From Candidatus Ryanbacteria bacterium CG10_big_fil_rev_8_21_14_0_10_43_42 (GTDB taxonomy: Bacteria > Patescibacteriota > Minisyncoccia > Ryanbacterales > 2-02-FULL-48-12): DNA of 33,350 bases. Below are positions 14,923-23,906 of the stretch, one piece after another. The notes below the pieces were generated by a model. It was not told where the DNA came from and searched no databases. It saw only the letters and a list, made by a program, of their open reading frames with translations. The stretch covers positions 1-33,350 of the forward strand of contig PFEF01000004.1 of assembly GCA_002793915.1 (NCBI GenBank), written 5' to 3'. The translations under genes were made by a program, and so were the position numbers. The first letter of the stretch is position 1. Each line of letters opens with the position of its first letter.

Positions 14923-16149
14923 TTAAAATCCTCCGCTCACGGAAGAATAAAGCGGTTGAATCATGGAAATTGCAAAAAATCCGACAACGATACCGATAAT
15001 AACCATAAGCACAGGTTCGATAATACTGGAAAGATCTTTTGTAGCGGCGGCAACTTCTCCTTCATAAAATAATGCAAGCTCCTCGAGCATTTCATCCGTT
15101 TTTCCCGTTTCTTCTCCCACGGCGATCATCTCACCGACCAATACGGGATACAAATCGGTATGGGTTATGAATGATTCCGAGATAGTGGATCCTTTCTGAA
15201 TATTTTTTAACGCTTCTTTCAGAACGTTTTTATACAAATGATTTTGGAGAACATCCTGAGTAATGTTTAACGCTTGAGTTATGGGAACGCCGGATTCAAT
15301 AAGAGATCCCATGGTGCGTGCGGTACGCGCCGAATTCATTTTTTTGAATAATTCACCCAGTACGGGAAGGCGCATTATAATAACATCAAAAATATATTTT
15401 ACCCGGGAAGTGTGCATGGCAAGGTAAAAAAGATACCCTATAACGGGCATTAGAAACACGCTGGTAACGCCCCAGGTTGTGAGTCCGTTGCTTATGGCTA
15501 TGATAAGTTTTGTGCTTGCCGGAAGATCAATGCCCAATTCTAAAAAAGTGGAAGAAAGGGTTGGTACAACATAAACCATCATAAGAATACCGATCGAAAT
15601 CATAACGGTAATAATAACGCCCGGATAGATAAGTGCTCCTTTTACTTTGCGGCGCAGTTCATAATCGTTTTGCATCTGAATGGCAAGTACCGAAAGAGAT
15701 TCATCAAGTTTTCCGGAGACTTCTCCCGCCTGTACCATGGCCGTAAAAATATGTGAAAATACTTTCTGATGTCGTTTGGTGCTTTCAGATAATGATATAC
15801 CGTTCTTTACCTGTTCGGACAGATCAAGAATAACTTTTTTGAATGTGGGGTTTTCGCTTTGCTTGTGCAGTACTTCAAGTGCTTTTGTAATGGAAAGCCC
15901 GGCACGTATCATAACACTCAAGTTGCGCGCAAAAATCATCTTGTCTTCCAAAGAAACTTTCCCCAATTTTTGCAGTATATTTTTTAGAGATACAAGAGAT
16001 TTTTTCCCCGCACCTTCTTCTTCGGCATGTATGAGCATGTACCCTTCCTCCCGAATGGATATGGTAAGATCACGGATGTCTTTTGCCGCGCGTGTACCGG
16101 TTGTTTCTTCTCCGGTTATTTTTTTTGCTCTGAAGGTATATGTAGGCAT
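14923..16149 (-). CDS. pilC: PilC/GspF inner-membrane platform protein of the type IV pilus
   Basis: The 408-residue protein has the standard layout of two T2SF domains. The N-terminal region (YTFRAKKITGEETTGTRAAKD) is followed by the first helical bundle (about 70-190, FARNLSVMIRAGLSITKALE), a membrane hairpin (about 195-265), a second homologous bundle (MGSLIESGVPITQALNI, then VGEMIAVGEETGKTDEML) and a last transmembrane helix with the typical EPVLMVIIGIVVGFFAISM. Length is normal. Its ATG shares a base with the pilB stop (TAATG), so the two are coupled. PilC is the membrane platform on which PilB drives pilin addition. Confidence 0.95.
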   Translation of the reverse strand: MPTYTFRAKKITGEETTGTRAAKDIRDLTISIREEGYMLIHAEEEGAGKKSLVSLKNILQKLGKVSLEDKMIFARNLSVMIRAGLSITKALEVLHKQSENPTFKKVILDLSEQVKNGISLSESTKRHQKVFSHIFTAMVQAGEVSGKLDESLSVLAIQMQNDYELRRKVKGALIYPGVIITVMISIGILMMVYVVPTLSSTFLELGIDLPASTKLIIAISNGLTTWGVTSVFLMPVIGYLFYLAMHTSRVKYIFDVIIMRLPVLGELFKKMNSARTARTMGSLIESGVPITQALNITQDVLQNHLYKNVLKEALKNIQKGSTISESFITHTDLYPVLVGEMIAVGEETGKTDEMLEELALFYEGEVAAATKDLSSIIEPVLMVIIGIVVGFFAISMIQPLYSSVSGGF

Positions 16150-17921
16150 TATTCACTTGTTACGCGCATAATTTCTTCAATAGTGGTGAGACCTTGGGCG
16201 GCTTTAACGATACCATCTTCAAACATAGTCATCATACCATCCTTCTTTGCCGCCGTTTCAATATCATCGGCGGTGGCATTTTGTGCTACGAGGCGTTTGA
16301 TGTTTTCGTTCATAAATAAAACCTCATGAATACCGATACGTCCGTGATATCCATCCGCGCATTCCGCTGTTTTTTTAGGGCGATAAAAGGGAATATCATC
16401 CCATCCGGTTCCTTTTTTTATAATATGTTCGTCTTCAAGAAGAGTTCGCACGCGTTCCAGATCAATTCCCGCTTCAAGATGAGCAATATCTTCTTTTGTT
16501 AATGTATATTGCTCCTTTTCCGCACACAAGGTGCGCACGAGCCGTTGCGCTATAATGACATTTACGGTGGATGCGATAAGGAATGGCTCTACTTTCATAT
16601 CCAAAAGGCGGGGCAGGGAGCCGGCCGCCGAGTTTGTGTGCAGGGTGGAAAGAACAAGGTGTCCGGTAAGAGCGGCATTTATGGCAAGGGAAGCGGTTTC
16701 CTGATCTCGAATTTCTCCCACCATTATAATGTCAGGGTCTTGCCGGAGAAGAGAACGAAGTCCATTTGCAAATGAAAATCCAATATCTGGTTTTACCTGG
16801 CTTTGATTAATGCGCGGCATACGGTATTCCACCGGATCCTCAATAGTGGAGATATTTACCTCCGGCGTGTTGAGTAAATCAAGAACAGTATAAAGGGTGG
16901 TTGTTTTTCCTGATCCGGTAGGTCCGGTTGCCAGTATCATGCCGGTGGGGCGTTTTATATTGGCGTGTATTTTTTCTAGCTGATCTCCATGAAAGCCCAA
17001 TTTTTCAAGGGTGAACCCTTTGGAATTTTCGGGCAAAAGACGTACAACAATCTTTTCTCCTTCTGCAATCGGCAAGATAGATACCCGAAAAGAAACCTTG
17101 TATTCATCGGTTTCTAGCTTAAATCTTCCGTCTTGCGGTAGGCGGTGTTCATCGAGTTTCAGGCTTGAGAGCACTTTAATGCGCGCCACAATACCGGGCG
17201 CCACCGTTTTAGGAAGAACCATGGCGTCATGAAGAATACCGTCCAGGCGATACCGTACAAGCACTTCTTTTTCCATGGGTTCTATATGTATGTCGGATGC
17301 TTTTTGTAATATGGCATGGCGAATAAGCGTATCCACAATTTTAATGATGGGAAGATCTTCAGCGATTTTCTTCAAATCTTCCGGTGTTTGATCCGTTTCA
17401 GAAAAGGAAGATTCTTCCAGGCTTGGAAGTGGCGCCACAGCCGCCGACTCCTGTTTTATAATATCTCCAAATTCTGCTTCAAGACTTTTTTGGTATTGTT
17501 GTAAGGCGTGTTTTATGGACGCTGTAGTGGTAAAGCGCGGTATGATGCGCAGATTGGATTTTTTCTTTATAAAATCAATGGTAGCCATATCTTCCGGATC
17601 TATCATAGCAACTTCAAGATCCTTTCCTTGTTTGCGAAATGCAATAATATTATGCCTGCGCGCAATGGGTTCCGGAATAATGCGGAGTATGTCATCATCA
17701 ATTTTTTCCTTTTCCAGGCTGATAAAAGGAATGCCCAAAATATACGCCTGCAGACGCATGAGTTCGTCCTCCTTTATTTTTCCGGTCGCAATAAGGATGT
17801 GGGATAACTTATCCCCTTTGTCTTTTGCTTGCTTTTCCGCTTCATCCAGATCTTTTTTGGAAAGGAGCTCTGCGTCAAGAATAAACGCCTTAAGTTGTTG
17901 TTCTTCAACGTGGAGTGGCAT
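16149..17921 (-). CDS. pilB: PilB/GspE type IV pilus extension ATPase
   Basis: The 590-residue protein has an N-terminal GspE/MshEN domain (about 1-145) and a C-terminal hexameric ATPase with all motor motifs: Walker A GPTGSGKT (333-340), Asp box IEDPVEYR (from 360), Walker B DPDIIMVGEIRD (395-406) and His box HLVLSTLHTN (421-430). The zinc-binding tetracysteine motif is half lost: only C466 and C521 remain, where the family usually has two CxxC pairs. No PilT retraction ATPase is in the window. A likely -10 (TATAAT, 18088-18083) lies upstream. It powers pilus assembly with PilC and PilM. Confidence 0.96.
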   Translation of the reverse strand: MPLHVEEQQLKAFILDAELLSKKDLDEAEKQAKDKGDKLSHILIATGKIKEDELMRLQAYILGIPFISLEKEKIDDDILRIIPEPIARRHNIIAFRKQGKDLEVAMIDPEDMATIDFIKKKSNLRIIPRFTTTASIKHALQQYQKSLEAEFGDIIKQESAAVAPLPSLEESSFSETDQTPEDLKKIAEDLPIIKIVDTLIRHAILQKASDIHIEPMEKEVLVRYRLDGILHDAMVLPKTVAPGIVARIKVLSSLKLDEHRLPQDGRFKLETDEYKVSFRVSILPIAEGEKIVVRLLPENSKGFTLEKLGFHGDQLEKIHANIKRPTGMILATGPTGSGKTTTLYTVLDLLNTPEVNISTIEDPVEYRMPRINQSQVKPDIGFSFANGLRSLLRQDPDIIMVGEIRDQETASLAINAALTGHLVLSTLHTNSAAGSLPRLLDMKVEPFLIASTVNVIIAQRLVRTLCAEKEQYTLTKEDIAHLEAGIDLERVRTLLEDEHIIKKGTGWDDIPFYRPKKTAECADGYHGRIGIHEVLFMNENIKRLVAQNATADDIETAAKKDGMMTMFEDGIVKAAQGLTTIEEIMRVTSE

Positions 17922-17929
17922 GGTAAAAG

Positions 17930-18073
17930 TTAAATGGATGCTTTAATTTTTTGGCAAATTTCATCTAAGCTGTAGTTTGCCTTTATTAAATTATGTTTTA
18001 GTACCAAGATGCGGTGTCTTTTTTTGTTTCCCCCTAAACTGATTCGTTTTTGATAAAAAGGGATTATAGCCAT
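17930..18073 (-). CDS. Possible 47-residue basic peptide upstream of pilB
   Basis: A frame from ATG at 18073 encodes a Lys/Arg-rich peptide that ends ANYSLDEICQKIKASI and stops 9 bases before the pilB ATG. TATAAT lies 9 bases before this ATG, so the peptide would be the first item of the pilB transcript. No homology is recognised. It may be a leader peptide or a chance frame; the helical-looking C-terminus argues mildly for coding. Confidence 0.3.
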   Translation of the reverse strand: MAIIPFYQKRISLGGNKKRHRILVLKHNLIKANYSLDEICQKIKASI

Positions 18074-18082
18074 GGAAAGTTT

Positions 18083-18088
18083 ATTATA
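18083..18088 (-). promoter_or_regulatory. -10 element (TATAAT) upstream of pilB-pilC
   Basis: A perfect TATAAT on the minus strand (18088-18083) overlaps the stop-codon region of the histidine kinase gene. The -35 region is poor (GTCACA at 18110-18105 is the best candidate). It could drive the small frame at 17930-18073 and pilB-pilC. Confidence 0.4.
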
Positions 18089-19112
18089 TGGTAACGTCAC
18101 GTTTTGTGACTTTTGACGGCACTTGTGAAGAGTCTGTTTTGGTCGAATCTGCATGGAGTAATGTCTTTTTCGGCGTGATGGGTAAGGTAAACCAAAAGGT
18201 TGTATGCTTATCTTCAGCGCTGGTAAATCCCATAGAGCCACCCGCACCGGTAACAATTGCTTTTGCTACATAAAGTCCGAGCCCGCTTCCTTCCGTTTGC
18301 CATTTAATAGATGTTCGTGCGCGGAAAAACTTTTCAAATATACGGCCCTGATCTTCGTAGGGTATGGAAATACCTTTGTTTGTTATGGACCATCGGACAT
18401 ATTTTTTCTCTTTCCGCAAAGAAATAGTTGCCGTAGTACCGGGGTAACTGTAGCGAATAGCGTTATCAACAAGATTTTGCACCACCCAACGCGTATAGAT
18501 GGCATCTCCCATGGTAAGCGGCAAGTCGGAGGGTATATCCTCTATAGCAAGTGTGATCTCGGATTTAGTGGCGGCATCACGATATGCCGTTACGATATCG
18601 GCGGTAAGATCGGCGATGGAGAGGGGTTTTAAGGTAAGGGAAAGTTGGTCATTATCGATTCTGCTAACGGCAAGCAGATCATTTACTAAGCGAAGCATGA
18701 CATCGTTTTGATTATTGATCATTTCAAGCTGTTCTCGTACTTCAGGCAGGTAGTTTTTTTCCTCCAATAAAACTTCCAACTGCCATTTTACGGAGGTAAG
18801 CGGACTTCGTAGTTGATGTGACGCAATGCTTACGAATTCGGCTTTTGCACGTGCGGCTTCCGCCATTTGTTCGAATGAGCGGATAATAATATGGCTAAGG
18901 GCAAATAAAACAGCGGTGACTCCCGGTACAACGATGAGAGTAATTTCGGGAGTAGCATATCGTTCAGCGGCAATAAAGGTACCGAGGATGGCGCAGATAA
19001 TAACGATTCCCATGATAATAAAAAGAAAATGAGGACACGCCCACAACACGACATGATAACGTGCGCACTGTTCTGAAATATTCAGTTCCCGAAAGATGTT
19101 ATGTATAGTCAT
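18084..19112 (-). CDS. Sensor histidine kinase with two membrane helices, no nearby response regulator
   Basis: The 342-residue protein has two membrane helices (about 28-49 and 57-79) with only a few residues between them, so it has almost no extracellular sensor. A short linker leads to a HisKA domain with phospho-acceptor H99 (SIASHQLRSPLTS). The HATPase domain follows with N-box NLVDNAIRYS (N213/N217), G1 box NKGISIP where the usual Asp is Asn245, F-box IFEKFFRA and G2 box GSGLGLYVAK. It is complete but orphan: no receiver-domain gene lies in the window. The pilB operon begins just downstream, so a link to pilus control is possible but unproven. Confidence 0.92.
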   Translation of the reverse strand: MTIHNIFRELNISEQCARYHVVLWACPHFLFIIMGIVIICAILGTFIAAERYATPEITLIVVPGVTAVLFALSHIIIRSFEQMAEAARAKAEFVSIASHQLRSPLTSVKWQLEVLLEEKNYLPEVREQLEMINNQNDVMLRLVNDLLAVSRIDNDQLSLTLKPLSIADLTADIVTAYRDAATKSEITLAIEDIPSDLPLTMGDAIYTRWVVQNLVDNAIRYSYPGTTATISLRKEKKYVRWSITNKGISIPYEDQGRIFEKFFRARTSIKWQTEGSGLGLYVAKAIVTGAGGSMGFTSAEDKHTTFWFTLPITPKKTLLHADSTKTDSSQVPSKVTKRDVTI

Positions 19113-19118
19113 GCAATC

Positions 19119-19146
19119 AGTATATCATGCGTATATTTTCCAACAA
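19119..19146 (-). promoter_or_regulatory. Promoter of the histidine kinase gene (TTGTTG-N16-TATACT)
   Basis: On the minus strand TTGTTG (19146-19141) is followed after 16 bp by TATACT (19124-19119), with a TG extension directly upstream. The -10 ends 6 bases before the ATG at 19112 and there is no Shine-Dalgarno, so the mRNA is probably leaderless. Confidence 0.6.
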
Positions 19147-19204
19147 TGGATAGAAGTCATGTATGTACAAATTAATCCCCAACCTTCATACTTACAATCA
19201 AAAT

Positions 19205-19210
19205 AGGAGG
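19205..19210 (+). promoter_or_regulatory. Ribosome binding site AGGAGG
   Basis: A perfect AGGAGG lies only 4 bases before the ATG at 19215. The spacing is short but workable, and the site decides the start of the small membrane-protein gene. Confidence 0.7.
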
Positions 19211-19214
19211 CTCT

Positions 19215-19496
19215 ATGTCGTTTACATTAATGCTTTGTTTTTTTTCGGGAGCGGTTTTATTTATGATGTGTTCAACCATAGTCGAGAGGTGCAGAGCGTT
19301 CCCCGAAATATTGTACGTGCTGTTGCGGATTTGTTCGGGGGGTTGTCTCTTGGGTGGCGTAGCTCACATACCTTGGATGCTATACGGACCCATGGGGTAT
19401 GTAGGAATAGTGCTGGGCGGCATCATGGCCTGTATCTTATTTGTCATGATCATAGCAATAGCTAATATGTGGATGATTGGTTACGATATTGGTTGA
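19215..19496 (+). CDS. Small three-helix membrane protein of unknown function
   Basis: The 93-residue protein is almost entirely hydrophobic, with segments at about 3-21, 33-57 and 61-86 and a polar break VERCRAF near 23-29. It is Gly-, Met- and Cys-rich (CSGGCLLGG). There is no motif I can assign. A strong AGGAGG site supports the start, and it ends with TGA, which shows that TGA is read as stop in this organism. The stop codon overlaps the -35 of the nusA promoter. It lies in a divergent position to the histidine kinase. Confidence 0.6.
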   Translation: MSFTLMLCFFSGAVLFMMCSTIVERCRAFPEILYVLLRICSGGCLLGGVAHIPWMLYGPMGYVGIVLGGIMACILFVMIIAIANMWMIGYDIG

Positions 19497-19522
19497 CGAC
19501 AGGTCGAAAAATATGGTACTAT
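19493..19522 (+). promoter_or_regulatory. Candidate nusA promoter (TTGACG-N18-TACTAT)
   Basis: TTGACG (19493-19498) and TACTAT (19517-19522) are 18 bp apart. Transcription would begin near 19529 and give a leader of about 118 bases before nusA. Confidence 0.5.
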
Positions 19523-19554
19523 GCACACATATTCGGTTTTGCTTTGTTGTTATT

Positions 19555-19627
19555 GTCTGCTTGAGAGAGCGGACATTTTTATTAGTAGGCATCGGGCGCG
19601 CTGTCGTGGGAAGCGTCTCAATGCCTA
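19555..19627 (+). promoter_or_regulatory. Structured nusA leader with terminator-like hairpin
   Basis: The leader contains a hairpin GTCTGC (19555-19560) / GCGGAC (19569-19574) followed by ATTTTTATT, which looks like an intrinsic terminator in front of the gene. A second stem TAGGCAT (19586-19592) / ATGCCTA (19621-19627) encloses a GC-rich loop and ends 19 bases before the nusA ATG. The arrangement suggests attenuation, possibly by NusA itself. Confidence 0.45.
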
Positions 19628-19646
19628 AATCATAACATCCACTATC

Positions 19647-20951
19647 ATGATGGATTTAAAAGTAGTTCATTCTATGCTCGATCAGCTTGCCGAGGAAAAA
19701 GGTATTTCCAAGGAAAAAGTGCTTGAGACCATAGAAATGGCATTGGCGGCGGCGTATAAAAAAGATTATGGCAGAAAAAGCCAGATCATACGCGCCGAGC
19801 TTGATGCCGCCACCGGTGCGGTGATATTTTCGCAGATAAAAATTGTTGTCGACGAAACGCTGGTAAAAACAGAAGAAGAAATTGAAGCCGAAGAAGAAAC
19901 TCATACGGAGGAGGATCCGACAAAACAAGACGAGGCATTGCGCCGTTCCGGAAGAAAAAATAAAGAATACGAAATGGAAGACCTCCCGAAAGAAGGGGAA
20001 GAGAAGCGTATTCGGTTTAATGCGGAGCGTCATATCATGCTTTCGGACGCCCGTGCCATAAAAAAAGACGCGGAATTGCATGATGAGCTCGTATTTCCCT
20101 TGGAAACCCATGATGATTATGGACGCATCGCGGCTCAAACCGCAAAGCAGGTTATCATTCAGCGCATTCGTGAGGCGGAGCGGGAGGCGGTGTTTGATGA
20201 ATTTCAGGACCGGGAGGGAGAAATTATTTCCGGCATAGTACAGCGTATCGAAGGAAAAAACGTATATGTTGATTTAGGGCGTACCACGGCACTCTTGGCT
20301 CCCGAAGAACAGGTGGTGCAGGAACGGTATCGCATCGGAGAGCGTATGAAAGCACTTTTGTTTTCGGTGGATCGGGAAGCAAAAGGACCGTCTCTTCGCT
20401 TGTCGCGCTCGCATCCCCGATTTGTTATGAAATTATTTGAGCTGGAAGTCCCCGAAATTGCAAACGGAGCGGTGGAAATTAAAGCAATCGCCCGCGAGGC
20501 AGGGGCTCGATCAAAAATTGCGGTTGTGTCTCACGAAGATGGCGTGGATCCGGTTGGTTCTTGTGTGGGACAAAAGGGCGTGCGGGTCAGTACCGTTATT
20601 GCGGAGTTGGGCGGTGAAAAGATAGATATCATCGAATGGGATGAGGATCCTATGCGATTTATCTCCAATGCTGTTGCTCCTGCAAAGGCGCTGGAGGTTA
20701 TTCTTTCAGAAGAGGAGCGTTCCGCTAAAGTGATGGTGGGAGGAGATCAGCTATCTCTTGCAATCGGAAAGGGCGGACAGAATGTACGCTTGGCGGCAAA
20801 ACTGACCGGATGGAAAATTGATGTGCGTTCAAAGGACGGAAGTTCTCCGGAAGACGTATTTGTCGGCGAGGCGGACGAAGAGGATGACATATCTTTAGCG
20901 TCTGACTCTACGGAAGACCCGGACGATTCTTCGGAAGAAGAGAAAGAATAA
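19647..20951 (+). CDS. nusA: Transcription termination/antitermination factor NusA
   Basis: The 434-residue protein has the NusA domain order. The N-terminal RNA-polymerase-binding domain is about 1-180, the S1 domain about 188-255 (GEIISGIVQRIEGKNVYVDL), KH1 follows with DPVGSCVGQKGVRV, and KH2 with LAIGKGGQNVRLAAKLTGW. It ends in an acidic tail of about 40 residues. The N-terminal domain carries a charged insertion of about 45 residues (roughly 75-122, EEEIEAEEETHTEED), longer than in model bacteria. The acidic end replaces the AR repeats of E. coli. It is not next to infB here, unlike the common rimP-nusA-infB-rbfA operon; infB-rbfA lie 10 kb away. Start could be either of two adjacent ATGs. 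Confidence 0.95.
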   Translation: MMDLKVVHSMLDQLAEEKGISKEKVLETIEMALAAAYKKDYGRKSQIIRAELDAATGAVIFSQIKIVVDETLVKTEEEIEAEEETHTEEDPTKQDEALRRSGRKNKEYEMEDLPKEGEEKRIRFNAERHIMLSDARAIKKDAELHDELVFPLETHDDYGRIAAQTAKQVIIQRIREAEREAVFDEFQDREGEIISGIVQRIEGKNVYVDLGRTTALLAPEEQVVQERYRIGERMKALLFSVDREAKGPSLRLSRSHPRFVMKLFELEVPEIANGAVEIKAIAREAGARSKIAVVSHEDGVDPVGSCVGQKGVRVSTVIAELGGEKIDIIEWDEDPMRFISNAVAPAKALEVILSEEERSAKVMVGGDQLSLAIGKGGQNVRLAAKLTGWKIDVRSKDGSSPEDVFVGEADEEDDISLASDSTEDPDDSSEEEKE

Positions 20952-20985
20952 TAACTATCCTATTACGAATTAGAATATAAATATC

Positions 20986-23025
20986 ATGATTGAATTATTT
21001 GCTATCGGTATAAGCGGTATCGCCATTCTTTATGCATTTTTCTTGATGCGTAGTATTACAAAGGCGGATACCGGAAATGATGAAATGCAAAGCATAGCCA
21101 CCGCCATTCAGGAAGGCGCCCAGGCATACTTGAAACGGGAATATCGTGTTATCGCAATTGTTGCCGTTATTGTTGCTGTTTTGCTCGCGGTATTTTTGAG
21201 TATGAATGTGGCGGTTGGGTTTATTATTGGTGCCGTCGCATCCGGATTTGCGGGGTATCTTGGTATGAAAACAGCAGTACTTGCAAATGTGCGCACGGCA
21301 GAAGCGGCGCGGAGTGGTATGGACGGCGCATTTCGTATGGCGTACCGGGGAGGTGCCGTTACAGGATTTTTAGTCGTAGGACTTGGTCTTTTGGTGGTGT
21401 CCGGTCTTTGGTATGTGGTAAAAGATACGCCGGATGGCTTGCAGGCGCTTATTGGTCTTGGATTTGGCGGGTCTCTCATTTCGGTATTTGCGCGTCTTGG
21501 CGGCGGTATCTATACGAAAGGCGCTGATGTGGGTGCTGATCTTGTCGGTAAGGTGGAGGCGGGTATTCCGGAAGACGACCCTCGCAATCCGGCGGTTATC
21601 GCTGACAACGTGGGTGACAACGTGGGAGATACGGCGGGAATGGCTGCTGATTTATTCGAAACATATGTGGTAACAACGGTAGCCGCTATGATTTTGGGAT
21701 CCAGCATCTTTGGCGGTCTGGAAGCTGTACAAAGTTATCCGATTTTATTAGGTGCGGTATCTCTTGTGGCGTCTCTCATCGGATCTTCCTTTGCGCGATT
21801 AGGATCATCAAAATCTATTATGGGAGCACTTTATTGGGCGCTTGGCGTGTCAGTGGTAATTTCAGGAATTCTTTTTATCCCCGCAACGAAATTTTTTGTA
21901 ACAGCCCCGGGAAGTTCTTCATTCGGTCCGTTTGCCGGCATGTCGCTTATTCCCGGTAATTGGACACACGTATACGGAGCCGCGCTGATAGGGCTTGCCG
22001 TTGCCGTGCTTATGGTAGTGGTCACCGAATATTATACATCAAAAAAATTCCGTCCGGTGCAGTCTATAGCTGAAGCATCAGCCCAAAGTCCCGGTACGAA
22101 TATTATTATAGGTCTTTCGGTTGGTATGGAAGCTACCGTACTTCCTATTATTATCATCGCGTTCGGTATGCTCTTCGCCTTTAACTTGTTTGGGCTTTAC
22201 GGTGTTGCCGTAGCGAGTGTTGCCATGTTGTCTCTTACCGGCATTGTGGTCGCTATTGATGCATTTGGTCCCATTACCGATAATGCGGGCGGTATTGCGG
22301 AAATGGCGGGATTGCCGAAAGAAGTACGCGAAATAACCGATGAATTGGATGCGGTGGGAAATACCACGAAAGCGGTTACAAAAGGATATGCCATCGCGTC
22401 TGCCGGACTTGCCGCCTTGGTGTTATTTGCTTCTTATACGGAAGAACTTGCCGCCGCGGGTGCCGATGTTTTATTTGAACTATCCGATCCGTTAGTTATT
22501 ATCGGTATTTTCTTTGGTGCGACGTTGCCGTACCTGTTCGGTTCTCTTGCTATGCGCGCTGTGGGACGTGCGGCGGGAAGCGTAGTGGAAGAGGTACGTC
22601 GTCAATTTCGGGAAATCCCCGGTATTATGGAAGGAACGGCAAAGCCGGAATATGCACGTGCGGTTGATATTGTTACGAAAGCCGCACTAAAAGAGATGAT
22701 ACTCCCGGCCATTATCCCGATTATTGTCACTGTGGCGGTTGCTCTCGTATTTGGCGCAAGTGCGCTTGCCGGACTTCTTATTGGTGTTATTACGTCAGGG
22801 TTGTTTGTTGCTCTTTCCATGACGTCCGGAGGCGCCGCTTGGGATAACACGAAAAAATTTATCGAAGAAGGAAATTATGGCGGCAAGGGTTCGCCGGCTC
22901 ATGCGGCGGCTATTATCGGAGATACTGTCGGAGATCCGTATAAAGATACGGCGGGACCGGCAATTAACCCTATGATTAAGGTGGTTAATATTGTTGCCCT
23001 TCTTCTTGTTAGTTTTCTTGTTTAG
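20986..23025 (+). CDS. hppA: Membrane-bound proton-pumping pyrophosphatase, K+-independent type
   Basis: The 679-residue protein has about 16 hydrophobic helices and the pyrophosphatase signatures [20 protein letters not shown], the metal/PPi-binding [19 protein letters not shown], and the C-terminal [18 protein letters not shown]. At the position that separates potassium classes it has Lys462 in [12 protein letters not shown], the residue typical of K+-independent H+-pumping enzymes. It uses pyrophosphate made in biosynthesis to pump protons, useful in a cell with little or no respiration. It lies 34 bp after nusA, followed by a strong terminator. Length is normal. Confidence 0.97.
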   Translation: MIELFAIGISGIAILYAFFLMRSITKADTGNDEMQSIATAIQEGAQAYLKREYRVIAIVAVIVAVLLAVFLSMNVAVGFIIGAVASGFAGYLGMKTAVLANVRTAEAARSGMDGAFRMAYRGGAVTGFLVVGLGLLVVSGLWYVVKDTPDGLQALIGLGFGGSLISVFARLGGGIYTKGADVGADLVGKVEAGIPEDDPRNPAVIADNVGDNVGDTAGMAADLFETYVVTTVAAMILGSSIFGGLEAVQSYPILLGAVSLVASLIGSSFARLGSSKSIMGALYWALGVSVVISGILFIPATKFFVTAPGSSSFGPFAGMSLIPGNWTHVYGAALIGLAVAVLMVVVTEYYTSKKFRPVQSIAEASAQSPGTNIIIGLSVGMEATVLPIIIIAFGMLFAFNLFGLYGVAVASVAMLSLTGIVVAIDAFGPITDNAGGIAEMAGLPKEVREITDELDAVGNTTKAVTKGYAIASAGLAALVLFASYTEELAAAGADVLFELSDPLVIIGIFFGATLPYLFGSLAMRAVGRAAGSVVEEVRRQFREIPGIMEGTAKPEYARAVDIVTKAALKEMILPAIIPIIVTVAVALVFGASALAGLLIGVITSGLFVALSMTSGGAAWDNTKKFIEEGNYGGKGSPAHAAAIIGDTVGDPYKDTAGPAINPMIKVVNIVALLLVSFLV

Positions 23026-23043
23026 AAAAAGAGCGAAGAATAT

Positions 23044-23072
23044 AAAAGCCCCCTCATTGCGGGGCTTTTTTT
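23044..23072 (+). terminator. Terminator after hppA
   Basis: AAAAGCCCC (23044-23052), an 8-base loop and GGGGCTTTT (23061-23069) make a perfect stem followed by T-rich DNA. It lies 19 bp after the stop codon. Confidence 0.88.
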
Positions 23073-23127
23073 ACCGGTGAATATATGATACGCTCTAAGT
23101 CAGTACATTGGAAAAGGAGGAAGGCAT

Positions 23128-23796
23128 ATGCCTAAGGATATTATACTTCTTGTTGATTTTGATGGAACATTAGCTTGTACGTTACATCTGGGGGAGTGCG
23201 TGCGTCTTGCGTTTGCCGAACAAGGATTTGAAGTTGAAGACAATTTTGTCGAAAAATTTCACGGAAATAATTTCTCTGCATTTGTAACGGAGTACTATCC
23301 GAATCTTGATGTGGATAGTTTTAAAAAATCCGTAACACTTCACGAGACTCAAAAAAACAACGGGTTGTATGAAGGAGTTCTCGACATGCTTCTGTGTTGG
23401 AAGAATCTTCCTATTCGATTGTGTTTGTTTACGGCACGTGACGAGTGTTCCGTAGAAAGTCGGCTAGATAATCATGGTATACGACATTTTTTTGATGTCG
23501 TATGTACGAGTGATCACTACTATCCTCTCGGAAAATCGGATGTCGGCAGTATGGAGATGATGCTGGGATATTATAGGGAACGTAATATTGATGGCACATT
23601 TTGGTATGTGGGTGATTCTTATATTGATTTTTTGTCAGCAAAGAATAATGGCATAGGGAATACCTTTTTTAGGGCTGTTGTACACGGAGACGTCACGCGG
23701 CGAGATGAATTAATCAATTCCGGTGTGCCGGAAGAACTCATTATCAACCATCCTTCCGAGATGACTCTTATTATGTTTCCTGAACTTCAACGATAG
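23128..23796 (+). CDS. HAD-superfamily phosphatase
   Basis: The 222-residue protein has the four HAD motifs: DFDGTLA near the N-terminus (nucleophile and acid/base Asp), FTARD for motif II, a lysine in LGKSD for motif III, and GDSYIDFLSAKNNGI for motif IV. A helical cap of subclass C1 lies between motifs I and II. It resembles phosphoglycolate phosphatase/Gph-like enzymes, but substrates of such enzymes cannot be read from sequence. A perfect AAGGAGG (23114-23120) lies 7 bases before the ATG, and terminators on both sides show an independent transcript. Confidence 0.85.
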   Translation: MPKDIILLVDFDGTLACTLHLGECVRLAFAEQGFEVEDNFVEKFHGNNFSAFVTEYYPNLDVDSFKKSVTLHETQKNNGLYEGVLDMLLCWKNLPIRLCLFTARDECSVESRLDNHGIRHFFDVVCTSDHYYPLGKSDVGSMEMMLGYYRERNIDGTFWYVGDSYIDFLSAKNNGIGNTFFRAVVHGDVTRRDELINSGVPEELIINHPSEMTLIMFPELQR

Positions 23797-23819
23797 CCGT
23801 GCATAAACCCGGCTTTTTT
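23795..23819 (+). terminator. Terminator overlapping the HAD gene stop codon
   Basis: AGCCG (23795-23799), a 10-base loop and CGGCT (23810-23814) are followed by a run of six T. The stem begins within the TAG stop codon. Confidence 0.7.
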
Positions 23820-23861
23820 CTTACATAAAACAATAGATAGGCAATAATAACCTTTATACGC

Positions 23862-23867
23862 TATAAT
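23862..23867 (+). promoter_or_regulatory. -10 element (TATAAT) of gpmI
   Basis: A perfect TATAAT lies 39 bases before the gpmI ATG, giving a leader of about 33 bases without a Shine-Dalgarno. No good -35 is seen at 16-18 bp. Confidence 0.4.
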
Positions 23868-23906
23868 GAAAAAACAGTATTATTTTTTAAGTAGAACAGC
23901 GTTTTT

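Noticed and set aside
19494-19496. TGA recoding as glycine (code 25)
   Set aside because: TGA ends the 93-residue gene cleanly and no frame needs TGA readthrough; the standard bacterial code fits.
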